64,000 nucleotides of DNA. Source: Methyloligella solikamskensis (lineage in GTDB: Bacteria > Pseudomonadota > Alphaproteobacteria > Rhizobiales > Methyloligellaceae). The position numbers and the translations under genes were made by a program. The stretch is from contig NZ_JBHTJO010000002.1 in the NCBI RefSeq assembly GCF_042676065.1, positions 310,001 through 374,000 on the forward strand, given 5' to 3'. Numbering within the stretch: the first letter of the stretch is position 1; every line of letters starts with the position of its first letter. Positions 51,797-60,007 of the stretch are shown piece by piece. The notes under the pieces are model-generated. The model ran no database searches and was not told the origin of the DNA. It was given only the letters and a program-made list of their open reading frames with translations.

Positions 51797-52315
51797 ATGA
51801 CGTGGATGAGCAACAAATTGAAAGCCCTCAGGATGCCGGAGCGGGAGGAAGATGGACGCGGAGCGCCGGATCGGCGCCCTCCCATGGAGCTCGCTCTTGG
51901 CGAGGCCGAGAAGGCCGCCGCCGCAGGCGAGGTGCCCGTGGGCGCCGTGATCGTCTCTGCAGAGGGCGAGATCCTGGCCGCCGCCGGCAACCGCCCCAGG
52001 GCGGCGAACGACCCGACGGCCCATGCGGAGCTGCTGGCGATTCGGGAGGCCTGCGCCAAGCTGGGCTCCGAGCGGCTGATCGATTGCGATCTCTACGTGA
52101 CCCTGGAGCCCTGCGCCATGTGCGCCGCGGCGATCTCGTTTGCGAGGGTAAGGCGGCTCTATTTCGGGGCCTACGATCCCAAGGGCGGCGGCGTGGAGCA
52201 CGGCCCGCGCTTCTTTGCGCAACCCACCTGCCACCACGCGCCGGAGGTTATCGGCGGGCTGAACGAAACCCGCGCCTCGGAGCTTCTGAAGGACTTCTTC
52301 GCCGAGCGGCGGTGA
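51797..52315 (+). CDS. tadA: tRNA-specific adenosine deaminase TadA
   Basis: This enzyme deaminates A34 of tRNA-Arg(ACG) to inosine. Zinc site and catalytic residues are 'PTAHAELLAIREA' (HAE) and 'EPCAMCAAAI' (PCxxC). It is 172 aa from ATG 51797, which has GAGG five bases upstream. ATG 51884 ('MELALGEAEKAAAAGEVPVG') would give the more usual 143 aa form. It is divergent from the pseudouridine synthase gene. Confidence 0.93.
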   Translation: MTWMSNKLKALRMPEREEDGRGAPDRRPPMELALGEAEKAAAAGEVPVGAVIVSAEGEILAAAGNRPRAANDPTAHAELLAIREACAKLGSERLIDCDLYVTLEPCAMCAAAISFARVRRLYFGAYDPKGGGVEHGPRFFAQPTCHHAPEVIGGLNETRASELLKDFFAERR

Positions 52316-52327
52316 GTGTCAGGGGCC

Positions 52328-52463
52328 ACATGGTTCGAGACGCGGGCTACGCCCGCCCTCACCATGAGGAGAAAGGTCAGCGATTCTGGCCAGAAGGCAG
52401 CGAGCAGATCGTTTCACCTCACCCTGAGGGGCGCGGAACGCGCCGTCTCGAAGGGTGCAGGCC
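52328..52463. repeat. Composite inverted repeat, copy 3
   Basis: It begins ACATGGTTCGAGACGCG and has CCCTCACCATGAGGAG, a spacer, then CACCTCACCCTGAGGGG and CCGTCTCGAAGGGTGCAGG. It has the same orientation and layout as the copy at 23297, with a different spacer and different loop centres. Confidence 0.85.
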
Positions 52464-52480
52464 CGTGCGCAAAACACCTT

Positions 52481-52610
52481 CGTCATTGCCGGGCTCGACC
52501 CGGCAATCCATGCCGTTCCCTCTCGGCTTGAGCCCCGGGTCAGCAATGATCGCCGAACGCGCTGCACGGCAACGGCGTGGATGCCCGGATCAAGTCCGGG
52601 CATGACGACA
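52481..52610. repeat. Paired palindromic repeat, second family, copy 1
   Basis: The left element CGTCATTGCCGGGCTCGACC continues CGGCAATCCA. The right element GGATGCCCGGATCAAG continues TCCGGGCATGACG. Each is a palindrome (TTGCCGGG...CCCGGCAA and TGCCCGGA...TCCGGGCA), and the two are inverted relative to each other (GTCAT-...-ATCCA against GGAT-...-ATGAC). This is a common intergenic repeat style in alphaproteobacteria. Confidence 0.75.
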
Positions 52611-52666
52611 GAGTTTGCGGCGGCCGGGTCAGACCAACCAATAACGATGTGAAGTGGAGAAAGCCC

Positions 52667-53005
52667 CTACCGCTGATTCGGCATGGGGTTGGCTTCGGGC
52701 TTCAGCCAGATCGAGGGCGACTGCGACCGGCGCAGGGCCTGATTCTCGATATTACCCGGCTCGTAGGGCACGAAGCCGAAATAGGAATCCCAGCGCGGCC
52801 CGCGGCGGATCACATAGGGATATTGCGGCGTGCGGCCCCGCTCGAAGATCTTGGCTTTCGTCACCGGCGAAGCATGCTCAGGCGCTGAAAGCGACAGCGG
52901 CCCGGCTTCGGCAGGCTTCGGGGCAATCGCGGTCAGGCAGAAAGCCACCAGGGCAAAGCCGAAAACGGCTGCCAGCTGCCCGATTTCCAAAAAGCTCCGC
53001 GCCAT
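52667..53005 (-). CDS. Small exported or membrane protein of unknown function
   Basis: This is a 112 aa protein with an N-terminal hydrophobic segment ('LAAVFGFALVAFCLTAIAP') ending near 'AEAG', so it is secreted or anchored. The mature part is basic and rich in Pro, Tyr and Arg: 'GRTPQYPYVIRRGPRWDSYF', 'GFVPYEPGN', 'SIWLKPEANPMP'. I do not recognise a family. It lies isolated among repeats. The non-random aromatic motif and signal peptide suggest a real gene. Confidence 0.6.
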   Translation of the reverse strand: MARSFLEIGQLAAVFGFALVAFCLTAIAPKPAEAGPLSLSAPEHASPVTKAKIFERGRTPQYPYVIRRGPRWDSYFGFVPYEPGNIENQALRRSQSPSIWLKPEANPMPNQR

Positions 53006-53149
53006 GAAGTCCTCCGCAAGTTTCGCAAATCAAACCGCAAGCTAGGCCTGCCGGTCCCAATTGGCAATGAGCCTTGCACGAAACCGTGGAGAAAGTGCGA
53101 ATCTGCAACGGTTTGTTTCTGAAGGCAGGGCGTTGGCCCACGGCAAGAC

Positions 53150-53250
53150 CGTCATCCCAGCGAAAGCCGGGATCCAATAACCACCGAAATTCGTGAGACG
53201 CAAAGGCAAGGGGTTACTGGATCGCCCGGTCAAGCCGGGCGATGATCGAC
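53150..53250. repeat. Paired palindromic repeat, second family, copy 2
   Basis: The left element GTCATCCCAGCGAAAGCCGG continues GATCCA. The right element CTGGATCGCCCGGTCAAG continues CCGGGCGATGATCG. The layout is the same as at 52481-52610: a GTCAT-hairpin-ATCCA element facing a GGAT-hairpin-ATGA element. It lies between two small genes. Confidence 0.7.
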
Positions 53251-53266
53251 AACAACGGAGAGGTGC

Positions 53267-53476
53267 CTAAACGCTTTCGGCCCATTCTATGAATTTCTTC
53301 CAAGGAATCTTTTTGCCCTTGCCTCGGTGCGTGCGGCCTTTGCACCACTCGAGATTTCCTTTTCCCAAGATCAAGTCTCCATGGTGGGTCTTCCCGTCAG
53401 GCGACCGGACTTGAAATTCGATCCCCTTGGTCTTGACGTCCATATCGACATCGAAGCTCTTGATTTTCACTTCCAT
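53267..53476 (-). CDS. Small basic protein of unknown function
   Basis: ATG 53476 follows AGGAGGATGCTTG and gives 69 aa. The longer frame to 53533 is not needed. The sequence is Lys-rich and hydrophilic with Trp near the end: 'MEVKIKSFDVDMDVKTKGIE', 'SPDGKTHHGDLILGKGNLEW', 'KIPWKKFIEWAES'. It looks like a small beta-rich domain, possibly nucleic-acid-binding by charge. I do not recognise a family. It is monocistronic between repeats and purD. Confidence 0.65.
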   Translation of the reverse strand: MEVKIKSFDVDMDVKTKGIEFQVRSPDGKTHHGDLILGKGNLEWCKGRTHRGKGKKIPWKKFIEWAESV

Positions 53477-53559
53477 CAAGCATCCTCCTGTAAATGCTCG
53501 ATGGTTGTAACGAGAAAGCTCAGAGAGGGGCAAGGATAGGTTGTGTGGGGCGGTCTGAC

Positions 53560-54822
53560 CTAAACCGCCCGCCAGCCGATGTCCCGCCGGCAGAAGCCTT
53601 CCGGCCAGTCGATCTTGTCCACGGCCTCATAGGCGCGCTTCTGGGCTTCGGCGATGGTATCGCCCCGCGCCGTGACGCCGAGCACGCGGCCGCCGGTGGC
53701 GATCACCTTGTCGCCGTCCTGGGCCGTGCCCGCATGGAAGATCTCGACGCCCTCAGGCGCCGCGGCTTCTTCGAGCCCCTTGATCTCCGAGCCCTTCTCG
53801 TAGGCGCCCGGATAGCCTTTCGAAGCCATCACCACGCAGAGGCTCGCACCCGTATGCCAGTCGAGCGTCACCCCTGAGAGATCGCCTTGGGCGGTCGCCA
53901 GCAGCGCCGGCAGCAAATCCGACTTCAGCGCCACCATGAGCGCCTGGCATTCCGGGTCGCCGAAGCGGACATTGTATTCGATGAGCTTGGGGCTTCCGTC
54001 CTTCACCATCAGCCCGGCATAGAGCACGCCCTTATAGGCCATGCCCGCATCCGCCAGCCACGAGACCGTCGGCTGGATGATCTCGGCGACAACCTTCTGG
54101 CAGACCTCGTCGGTCATGATCGGCGCAGGGGAATAGGCGCCCATGCCGCCCGTGTTCGGCCCCTCGTCGCCGTCATAGGCGCGCTTGTGGTCCTGGGCAG
54201 TCGCCAGCGGCAGGATCGTCTCACCATCGACCAGGGCAAAGAAGCTCGCCTCCTCGCCGTCGAGAAACTCCTCGATCACCACCTTCGCGCCTGGGCCGCC
54301 ATAGGTGCCGTCGAAGCAAGACTGCAGCGCCCGCAAGGCCTCGCCCGCGTTATGAGCGATAGTCACGCCCTTGCCGGCCGCGAGCCCGTCCGCCTTGATC
54401 ACCACCGGCATGTCGTGGGTCATCAGATGGGTGCGGGCATCGCTCGCATTGTCGAAGGTCGCGTATTTCGCCGTGGGGATATTCGCCTCGTCGCAGATCT
54501 GCTTGGTGAAGGCCTTGGAGCCTTCGAGCTGGGCCGGCTTCGCGGCGGGGCCGAACACGGCGATGTCCTCAGCCTCCAGATCGTCCGTCAGCCCCTCCAC
54601 CAGCGGCGCCTCGGGCCCGATCACAACGAGGCCGATCTCCTTCTCCTTGCAAAAGGCGAGCACCGCCTGATGGTCGGTCAGCATCAGGTCCACGCATTCG
54701 GCGACCTTTGCGATTCCGGCATTGCCCGGCGCGCAGTAGAGCGTCTCCAACTGAGGCGATCCCGCCAATTTCCAGCAGAGCGCATGCTCGCGCCCGCCGC
54801 CGCCGATCACTAGAACGTTCAC
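53560..54822 (-). CDS. purD: Phosphoribosylamine-glycine ligase (GARS)
   Basis: This enzyme catalyses the second step of purine synthesis (phosphoribosylamine plus glycine plus ATP). It is 420 aa, standard. The N domain is 'MNVLVIGGGGREHALCWKLA'. The ATP-grasp core includes 'KADGLAAGKGVTIAHNAGEA', 'EEFLDGEEASFFALVDGE', 'GPNTGGMGAYSPAPI', and 'LIEYNVRFGDPECQALM'. It diverges from xseA, with 142 bases between them. Confidence 0.97.
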   Translation of the reverse strand: MNVLVIGGGGREHALCWKLAGSPQLETLYCAPGNAGIAKVAECVDLMLTDHQAVLAFCKEKEIGLVVIGPEAPLVEGLTDDLEAEDIAVFGPAAKPAQLEGSKAFTKQICDEANIPTAKYATFDNASDARTHLMTHDMPVVIKADGLAAGKGVTIAHNAGEALRALQSCFDGTYGGPGAKVVIEEFLDGEEASFFALVDGETILPLATAQDHKRAYDGDEGPNTGGMGAYSPAPIMTDEVCQKVVAEIIQPTVSWLADAGMAYKGVLYAGLMVKDGSPKLIEYNVRFGDPECQALMVALKSDLLPALLATAQGDLSGVTLDWHTGASLCVVMASKGYPGAYEKGSEIKGLEEAAAPEGVEIFHAGTAQDGDKVIATGGRVLGVTARGDTIAEAQKRAYEAVDKIDWPEGFCRRDIGWRAV

Positions 54823-54964
54823 GTCTCGCTTATCCCCGCTTTATTGTCCGGATTGCGTCTTGCACTTGCTTGTGGGGCGCGTAGGCCCCAGCTTCGAGAA
54901 ATTCCGCGCTTCATAGCGCGCTTTTGCGCCCCATAACAAACCGCGAGATCAAGATCACAAAGAC

Positions 54965-56587
54965 ATGCCGCCCGAGCTCGACCTCAAATCCAACCTGATC
55001 GAATATTCGGTCTCCGAGCTGTCCTTCTCCCTGAAGCGCACGGTGGAGGACGCCTACGGCCATGTGCGCCTGAGGGGCGAGATCTCCGGCTTTCGCGGCC
55101 AGCATGCCTCGGGCCATGCCTATTTCACACTGAAGGACGAGAAGGCCTGCATCGATGCGGTCTGCTGGCGCTCCACCTTCGGCAAGCTGAAGTTCAAGCC
55201 GGAGGAGGGGCTGGAGGTGATCGCCACCGGCAAGGTCACCACCTATCCCGGCCGATCCAAATATCAGATCGTCATCGAGCAGCTGGAGCCGGCGGGCCTC
55301 GGCGCGCTCATGGCGCTCCTCGAAGAGCGCAAGCAGAAGCTCGCCGAAGAAGGCCTGTTCGACGAGGCCCACAAGAAACCGCTGCCCTTCCTGCCCAGGG
55401 TCATCGGCGTGGTGACCTCACCGACCGGCGCCGTGATCCGGGATATCCTGCACCGGCTGGAAGACCGCTTCCCGAGCCATGTGATCGTGTGGCCGGCCCG
55501 GGTTCAGGGCGATACCTGCGCACAAGAGGTCTCGGCTGCCATCGAAGCCTTCAACGCCATGGACGGCGCAGGCCCCATGCTGCGCCCCGACCTCATCATC
55601 GTGGCCCGGGGCGGCGGCAGCCTGGAAGACCTCTGGGGCTTCAACGAGGAGGCCGTGGTGCGTGCGGCGTTCGCAAGCGAGATCCCGCTGATCTCCGCCG
55701 TCGGCCATGAGACCGACTGGACGCTCATCGACCTGGTCGCCGATTACCGCGCGCCGACGCCCACCGGCGCGGCCGAACGCGCCGTGCCAGTCCGCGCCGA
55801 TTTGCTGCTTCAGGTGTCCGGTTATGGGGTCCGCATGGGCGGGGTCTTGCTCAGCTCGCTGGGCGGCCATCGCAATCGCTTCCTGGCCGCGTCCCGGGGC
55901 ATTCCGAAGCCGTCTGCTATCCTCGCTCTACCGCGCCAGCATTTCGACAGCGTCTCCGGGCGTCTGGGCAGGGGCACGCTTTCTCATGTGCAGCGCGCCC
56001 GCAGCCTGTTCGCCAACCAGGCTATGCGCCTGCCGAAGCTGTCCCAGCTCATCACGGCGCCGCGCCACCGGTTCGACGCGACGGCCCGCATGCTGGCGCC
56101 GGCGCTTTCGGCGAACGCCCAGAAGCATCGCGGCCGCTTCGACCGGGCCGCCCAGCTCCGTCCCCATCTTCTCTCGGGCCGCGCGCGCCAGGCCCGCGAG
56201 CGGCTGACGCGGCTGGAGCGCCAGGCGACACGGGGCATGGCGAACGAGATCGCGCTGAAGCGCCGCAAGCTGGAAGAGCAGTCGAAGTTGCTGGTGTCCT
56301 TAGGCCCGCAAAACGTGCTGGCCCGGGGGTTCGCCCTGGTGCGCGACGAGGCGGGGCAGGTGGTGCGGGAAGCCACGGGCGTGAGCCCCGGCACACCGCT
56401 CGATCTGCAATTCGCCGACGGCCATCTCGGCGCTATCGCCGGAAAGGCCACACCGGATAGCTCAGCGCCGAAGAGGACGGCACCGCCCAAACCCAAGTCC
56501 CCTAGACTTGAGTCCCCTAAACCTGCATCCGCCAAGCCTGAGGCCAGCGCCGAAAAGCCGCCGGCCAAACAGGGCAAGCTGCTCTAG
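54965..56587 (+). CDS. xseA: Exodeoxyribonuclease VII large subunit
   Basis: This is the large subunit of ExoVII, which degrades single-stranded DNA. It is 540 aa, longer than E. coli (456). The N-terminal OB fold contains 'RLRGEISGFRGQHASGHAYF' and 'LKDEKACIDAVCWRS'. Catalytic-domain landmarks are 'IGVVTSPTGAVIRDILHRL', 'RPDLIIVARGGGSLEDLWGF' and 'SAVGHETDWTLIDLVADYRA'. The extra length is mainly a Pro/Ala/Lys-rich C-terminal tail. No xseB is seen nearby. A small DUF2093 gene follows. Confidence 0.96.
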   Translation: MPPELDLKSNLIEYSVSELSFSLKRTVEDAYGHVRLRGEISGFRGQHASGHAYFTLKDEKACIDAVCWRSTFGKLKFKPEEGLEVIATGKVTTYPGRSKYQIVIEQLEPAGLGALMALLEERKQKLAEEGLFDEAHKKPLPFLPRVIGVVTSPTGAVIRDILHRLEDRFPSHVIVWPARVQGDTCAQEVSAAIEAFNAMDGAGPMLRPDLIIVARGGGSLEDLWGFNEEAVVRAAFASEIPLISAVGHETDWTLIDLVADYRAPTPTGAAERAVPVRADLLLQVSGYGVRMGGVLLSSLGGHRNRFLAASRGIPKPSAILALPRQHFDSVSGRLGRGTLSHVQRARSLFANQAMRLPKLSQLITAPRHRFDATARMLAPALSANAQKHRGRFDRAAQLRPHLLSGRARQARERLTRLERQATRGMANEIALKRRKLEEQSKLLVSLGPQNVLARGFALVRDEAGQVVREATGVSPGTPLDLQFADGHLGAIAGKATPDSSAPKRTAPPKPKSPRLESPKPASAKPEASAEKPPAKQGKLL

Positions 56588-56663
56588 CGATCTTCGGATG
56601 TGGAGTCTAAGGTGGCCCCGGTCCGGCAGGAACAAGCGCAAGAGAAGAGACGGCTCTAACGTG

Positions 56664-56882
56664 ATGAACCGCTTCGAACGGCTCGGCTTCAAAGGCGAGG
56701 CCAAGCTCAGATATCTTGATGGCGAGGTCCAGGTGCTCTCGCCCGGAGACTTCGTGCGTTGCGCGGTCACCGGCGAGCCGATCCCCCTGGACCAACTCCG
56801 CTATTGGAGCGTCGAGCTCCAGGAGCCCTATATCGACGCCGCCGCCTCCCTGTCGCGCTACCGCGCGACCCACGGAAAGTAA
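56664..56882 (+). CDS. DUF2093 family protein
   Basis: This is a 72 aa protein starting at ATG 56664 ('MNRFERLGFKGEAKLRYLDG'). The rest, 'VLSPGDFVRCAVTGEPIPL' and 'LRYWSVELQEPYIDAAASL', matches DUF2093 as I remember it: a small alphaproteobacterial family with a single Cys and no known function. It is usually found beside lpxK/xseA, as here. It converges with lpxK. Confidence 0.85.
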   Translation: MNRFERLGFKGEAKLRYLDGEVQVLSPGDFVRCAVTGEPIPLDQLRYWSVELQEPYIDAAASLSRYRATHGK

Positions 56883-56955
56883 TAGACTTACTCGGCGATT
56901 GGATGGGGTTTCGGTAATACCGAACTCGTCGACGCGTAGAGGCTTGACCGAACCG

Positions 56956-57987
56956 CTACCCCTTCGGCACGTCGCCGCGCTTGCGGTTGATCGTTTTCGT
57001 CATCAGATCGCCGAGCGCGGCCTCGTCGCCGATTTTGATCTCGATGGGCAGCGGGCGGGAGCGGAATTTCAGCTCGCCCGGCGGCGTCTCCCGGTCTTCA
57101 GGCAAACGCACCCAATCCTTCTCGGTGGTCACCAGCATGCAGTTGCGCGATTCCGCCTCGTCGAGCAGCGCCTGGGCCTGCTTATCCGTGAAGCGGTGGT
57201 GATCGGGGAAAACCTTCTTATCGACGAGCCGCGCGCCCGCGTCCCGGAGCGTGCGGAAGAAGCGGTCCGGCTGGGCGATCCCGGCAAAGCCGATCACCGG
57301 CAGCACGCCGAGCCACCGTGTATCCTGCTTGAAGCCGATCTCGGCCTTGAGCACGAGCTTGCCGGCCTCGGTGAAGCGCTCGATCAGCCCGTTCGCCTTG
57401 TTGCCTTCGCCCACTACGATCAGCGCATCGGCCATGCGGATCTGCGGCTCAAGCGGCGCGCGCAAAGGGCCTGACGGCAGCACCATGGCATTGCCGATGC
57501 CGGTCTTGGCATCGACGCAGATCAGCGAGAGATCCTTCCCGATGGACGCATTCTGGAATCCGTCATCCATCACGATGACGGTCGCATCCATGGTCTCGAT
57601 AAGCTTGGCGCCCTGCTCGCGATTGGCGGAGACGATGGTCGGCGCGTGCTCGGCCAGCAGCAGTGGCTCGTCGCCGACCCGGTCCGCTTCCATGCCCTCG
57701 CTCACGCGCACCGGGCCGTCCTCCTTGCCGCCATAGCCGCGGGTCAGGAAGGCGGGCCGCTCGCCGGCGATCTTCAGGATCTCGGCCACAGCGATGGCTG
57801 TCGGCGTCTTGCCGCTGCCGCCCACGGTGAAATTGCCGACGCAGATCACCGGCAGGCGCGAAAGATAAGGTGCCGCCTGGGTCGCCTTCTTCTCGGCGAT
57901 GCGTCCGTAGAGCCGGCTCACCGGCTTCAGCGCCGTCGCCATGGCGCCTTGCTCCTGATACCACCATTTCGGCGGACTAAGCTTCAT
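56956..57987 (-). CDS. lpxK: Tetraacyldisaccharide 4'-kinase
   Basis: This enzyme phosphorylates the 4' position of the lipid A precursor on the inner membrane. ATG 57987 ('MKLSPPKWWYQEQG') gives 343 aa; the longer frame overlaps the upstream gene further. The Walker A site is 'VGNFTVGGSGKTPTAIAVAE', with 'DDGFQNASIGKDLSLICVD' carrying the DDGFQ motif. The start overlaps the end of the DUF374-KdtA gene by 11 bases, so the two are coupled. It is the last gene of the minus-strand lipid A block. Confidence 0.95.
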   Translation of the reverse strand: MKLSPPKWWYQEQGAMATALKPVSRLYGRIAEKKATQAAPYLSRLPVICVGNFTVGGSGKTPTAIAVAEILKIAGERPAFLTRGYGGKEDGPVRVSEGMEADRVGDEPLLLAEHAPTIVSANREQGAKLIETMDATVIVMDDGFQNASIGKDLSLICVDAKTGIGNAMVLPSGPLRAPLEPQIRMADALIVVGEGNKANGLIERFTEAGKLVLKAEIGFKQDTRWLGVLPVIGFAGIAQPDRFFRTLRDAGARLVDKKVFPDHHRFTDKQAQALLDEAESRNCMLVTTEKDWVRLPEDRETPPGELKFRSRPLPIEIKIGDEAALGDLMTKTINRKRGDVPKG

Positions 57988-59995
57988 TCGTCGTCTCCGT
58001 CTCGTCGGGCAGGAAGCGGGCGAGCTCCGCAACCGTGCGGTCCAGCGCGCCGCTCATCCGGTTCAGGCAGCGCGTCGCATTAGCGATCATCGCCTCCCGC
58101 TCGTTTTCATTCGTTAACAGGGCCACGACCTCGCGGGCCATTGCCTGGGGATCGCCCACCTGCCGGCAGCCGTCCGCTTCCAGAAGCTGGGAATAGGAAT
58201 CCTTGAAGTTCGACCAGCCGGGGCCGGTCAGCACGGCCGCGCCCAGCTTGATCGCCTCCACCGGGTTCTGGCCGCCCTCCTTTTTCAGAGAACCGCCGAT
58301 CAACGCAACAGGCGAAAGCGCATAAAGCATGCCGAGCTCACCGATCGTGTCCGCGATATAGACATCGGTGTCCGGACCTGGAAGTGCGCCTTCGGAGCGG
58401 AGCGCTGTTTTGAGCCCGCGCTGGGAAACCGCCTTTGCGACGCCGGGGCCGCGATGGGGATGGCGCGGGGCGATGATGGTGAGGAGGTCGGGCAGGTCGC
58501 GCTTGGCGATCTCGTGGGCTTGCGCCACCAGCTCGTCCTCGCCGGGATGGGTGCTGGAGGCGAGGAAGACCGGCCGTCCTTTGAGGGCCTCTTCAAGCGC
58601 CGGACGCCCTTCGATATCGGCGGGCGGCGGCGGCGCATCGGCCTTCAGATTGCCGACCGCGATGGATTCGCCTGCGCCCAGCCGCATGAACTGGCGGCCC
58701 AGGGACGCGTTCTGCGCCAGCACCAGATCGAAGCAGGAAAAGAGTGGCCGGCTGAAGCTCTTGAAGCGGCGCCAGCGGTTATAGGTTTTCTTGGAGATGC
58801 GACCGTTGATGAGCACCAGGGGCACGCCCCGTGCCTTGGTTTCCAAGAGCAGGTTCGGCCAGATCTCCGATTCCACCAGCAGCGCAAGGTCGGGCTTCCA
58901 ATGATCCAGGAAGCGCCGCATGTATTCCGCGCTGTCCAGCGGCACGTATTGATGGATGGCGCCTTCCGGCAGGCGGCTTCTGGCCAGCTTGGCCGACGTC
59001 ACCGTCACCGTGGTGAGCAGGATGTTGAGGTCCGGCCAGCGCTTCTTCAGGGCGCCGATCAGCGGCAGCGCCGCATTCGTCTCGCCCACGCTTGCCGCAT
59101 GGAGCCAGCAGAGCGTGCCTTCAGGCCGGGCCTGGCTCGCCTCGCCGAACCGTTCGCCGCGGTGCTCCGGCTCTTCCTTGCCCTTCCCCTCGCGCCAGTC
59201 GAGCAGCTTCGGCACGAACGGCTCCGCCGACCGCGTCAGCCCGCGATAGGCCTTGAGCACCGCACCGGGCTTGGCGCGCTTCAGGCGGTAGGCGTCCGAA
59301 ATCGGATCGTCGCTCCCAGCCAACCCATAGGCCTTGGCCATGGTCTCGTTCAGCCCGTCCTCCAGCGCCTGGCGGGCGCGTTCCATCTCCTCTTCGTCGG
59401 CATCCGCCGATACCCAGACCGGATCGCCCACGGCGATGCCCAGCCTGTTGAAGGGATAGTTGATGGTGAGCTTGCTCCAGGAGTTGAAGGCGAAATAACG
59501 CTTCGTCGCCATGCCGAACGGCACCATGGGCCGGCCCGATAGCCGCGCCATGGTCACGATGCCCATGCTGGCGCGCCGGGCAGGGCCCGGTGGCACATCC
59601 GCGGTGATCACGATGGTGGTGCCGCGATCCAGCGCTTTGACCGCTTCGCGCAAAGCCGTCGCCCCGCCGCGATCCTTCCGCCGGTTGCCGGCACCGGCAC
59701 CGCGGGCGAAATTGGTCCCGAAATGCTTCAGGGTCTCGGCGATGAACTCCGCATCGCCGTGACGCGCCACCATGGCCACCACCTCGGGCACCCAGGGCGG
59801 GCGCATCTTCGGCGCCAGCAGAAACTGCCCGTGCCAGGTGATGAAGATCTGGGGATCCTGATCCTTCAGGCGCTGGTCGAGATCGTCCGGCGTTCGCCGG
59901 ATGTCGCTCGTGCCATAGACCAGGTTGATATATTTAGCGCCAAGCCAGCCGGCCAGGGCGACCAGGCGGTTCGAACGGGCGAGACTCTTGAACAT
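57977..59995 (-). CDS. waaA: Fusion of a DUF374 acyltransferase-like domain with Kdo transferase (KdtA/WaaA)
   Basis: One 672 aa frame joins two activities. Residues 1 to about 235 are DUF374-like (lysophospholipid acyltransferase fold): 'FITWHGQFLLAPKMRPPW', 'ARHGDAEFIAETLKHFGTN', 'ITADVPPGPARRASMGIV'. Residues about 240-672 are KdtA, which adds Kdo to lipid IVA: 'CWLHAASVGETNAALPLIGA', 'VESEIWPNLLLETKARGVP', 'LINGRISKKTYNRWR', and the GT-B C domain 'VALIGGSLKKEGGQNPVEAI'. In related bacteria these are usually separate neighbouring genes. KdtA's normal N-terminal membrane helix is replaced by the DUF374 part and a charged linker ('EGKGKEEPEHRGERFGE'). The gene is 12 bases after msbA. Confidence 0.92.
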   Translation of the reverse strand: MFKSLARSNRLVALAGWLGAKYINLVYGTSDIRRTPDDLDQRLKDQDPQIFITWHGQFLLAPKMRPPWVPEVVAMVARHGDAEFIAETLKHFGTNFARGAGAGNRRKDRGGATALREAVKALDRGTTIVITADVPPGPARRASMGIVTMARLSGRPMVPFGMATKRYFAFNSWSKLTINYPFNRLGIAVGDPVWVSADADEEEMERARQALEDGLNETMAKAYGLAGSDDPISDAYRLKRAKPGAVLKAYRGLTRSAEPFVPKLLDWREGKGKEEPEHRGERFGEASQARPEGTLCWLHAASVGETNAALPLIGALKKRWPDLNILLTTVTVTSAKLARSRLPEGAIHQYVPLDSAEYMRRFLDHWKPDLALLVESEIWPNLLLETKARGVPLVLINGRISKKTYNRWRRFKSFSRPLFSCFDLVLAQNASLGRQFMRLGAGESIAVGNLKADAPPPPADIEGRPALEEALKGRPVFLASSTHPGEDELVAQAHEIAKRDLPDLLTIIAPRHPHRGPGVAKAVSQRGLKTALRSEGALPGPDTDVYIADTIGELGMLYALSPVALIGGSLKKEGGQNPVEAIKLGAAVLTGPGWSNFKDSYSQLLEADGCRQVGDPQAMAREVVALLTNENEREAMIANATRCLNRMSGALDRTVAELARFLPDETETTNEA

Positions 59996-60007
59996 AGCCC
60001 TCGCGCG

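Larger units (their letters stand above)
52316..52666. other. 351-base gene-free region filled with repeats
   Basis: Between tadA and a small secreted-protein gene, this region holds composite inverted repeat copy 3 (52328-52463) and a pair of palindromic elements of a second family (52481-52610). I see no coding sequence or RNA gene. Confidence 0.75.
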
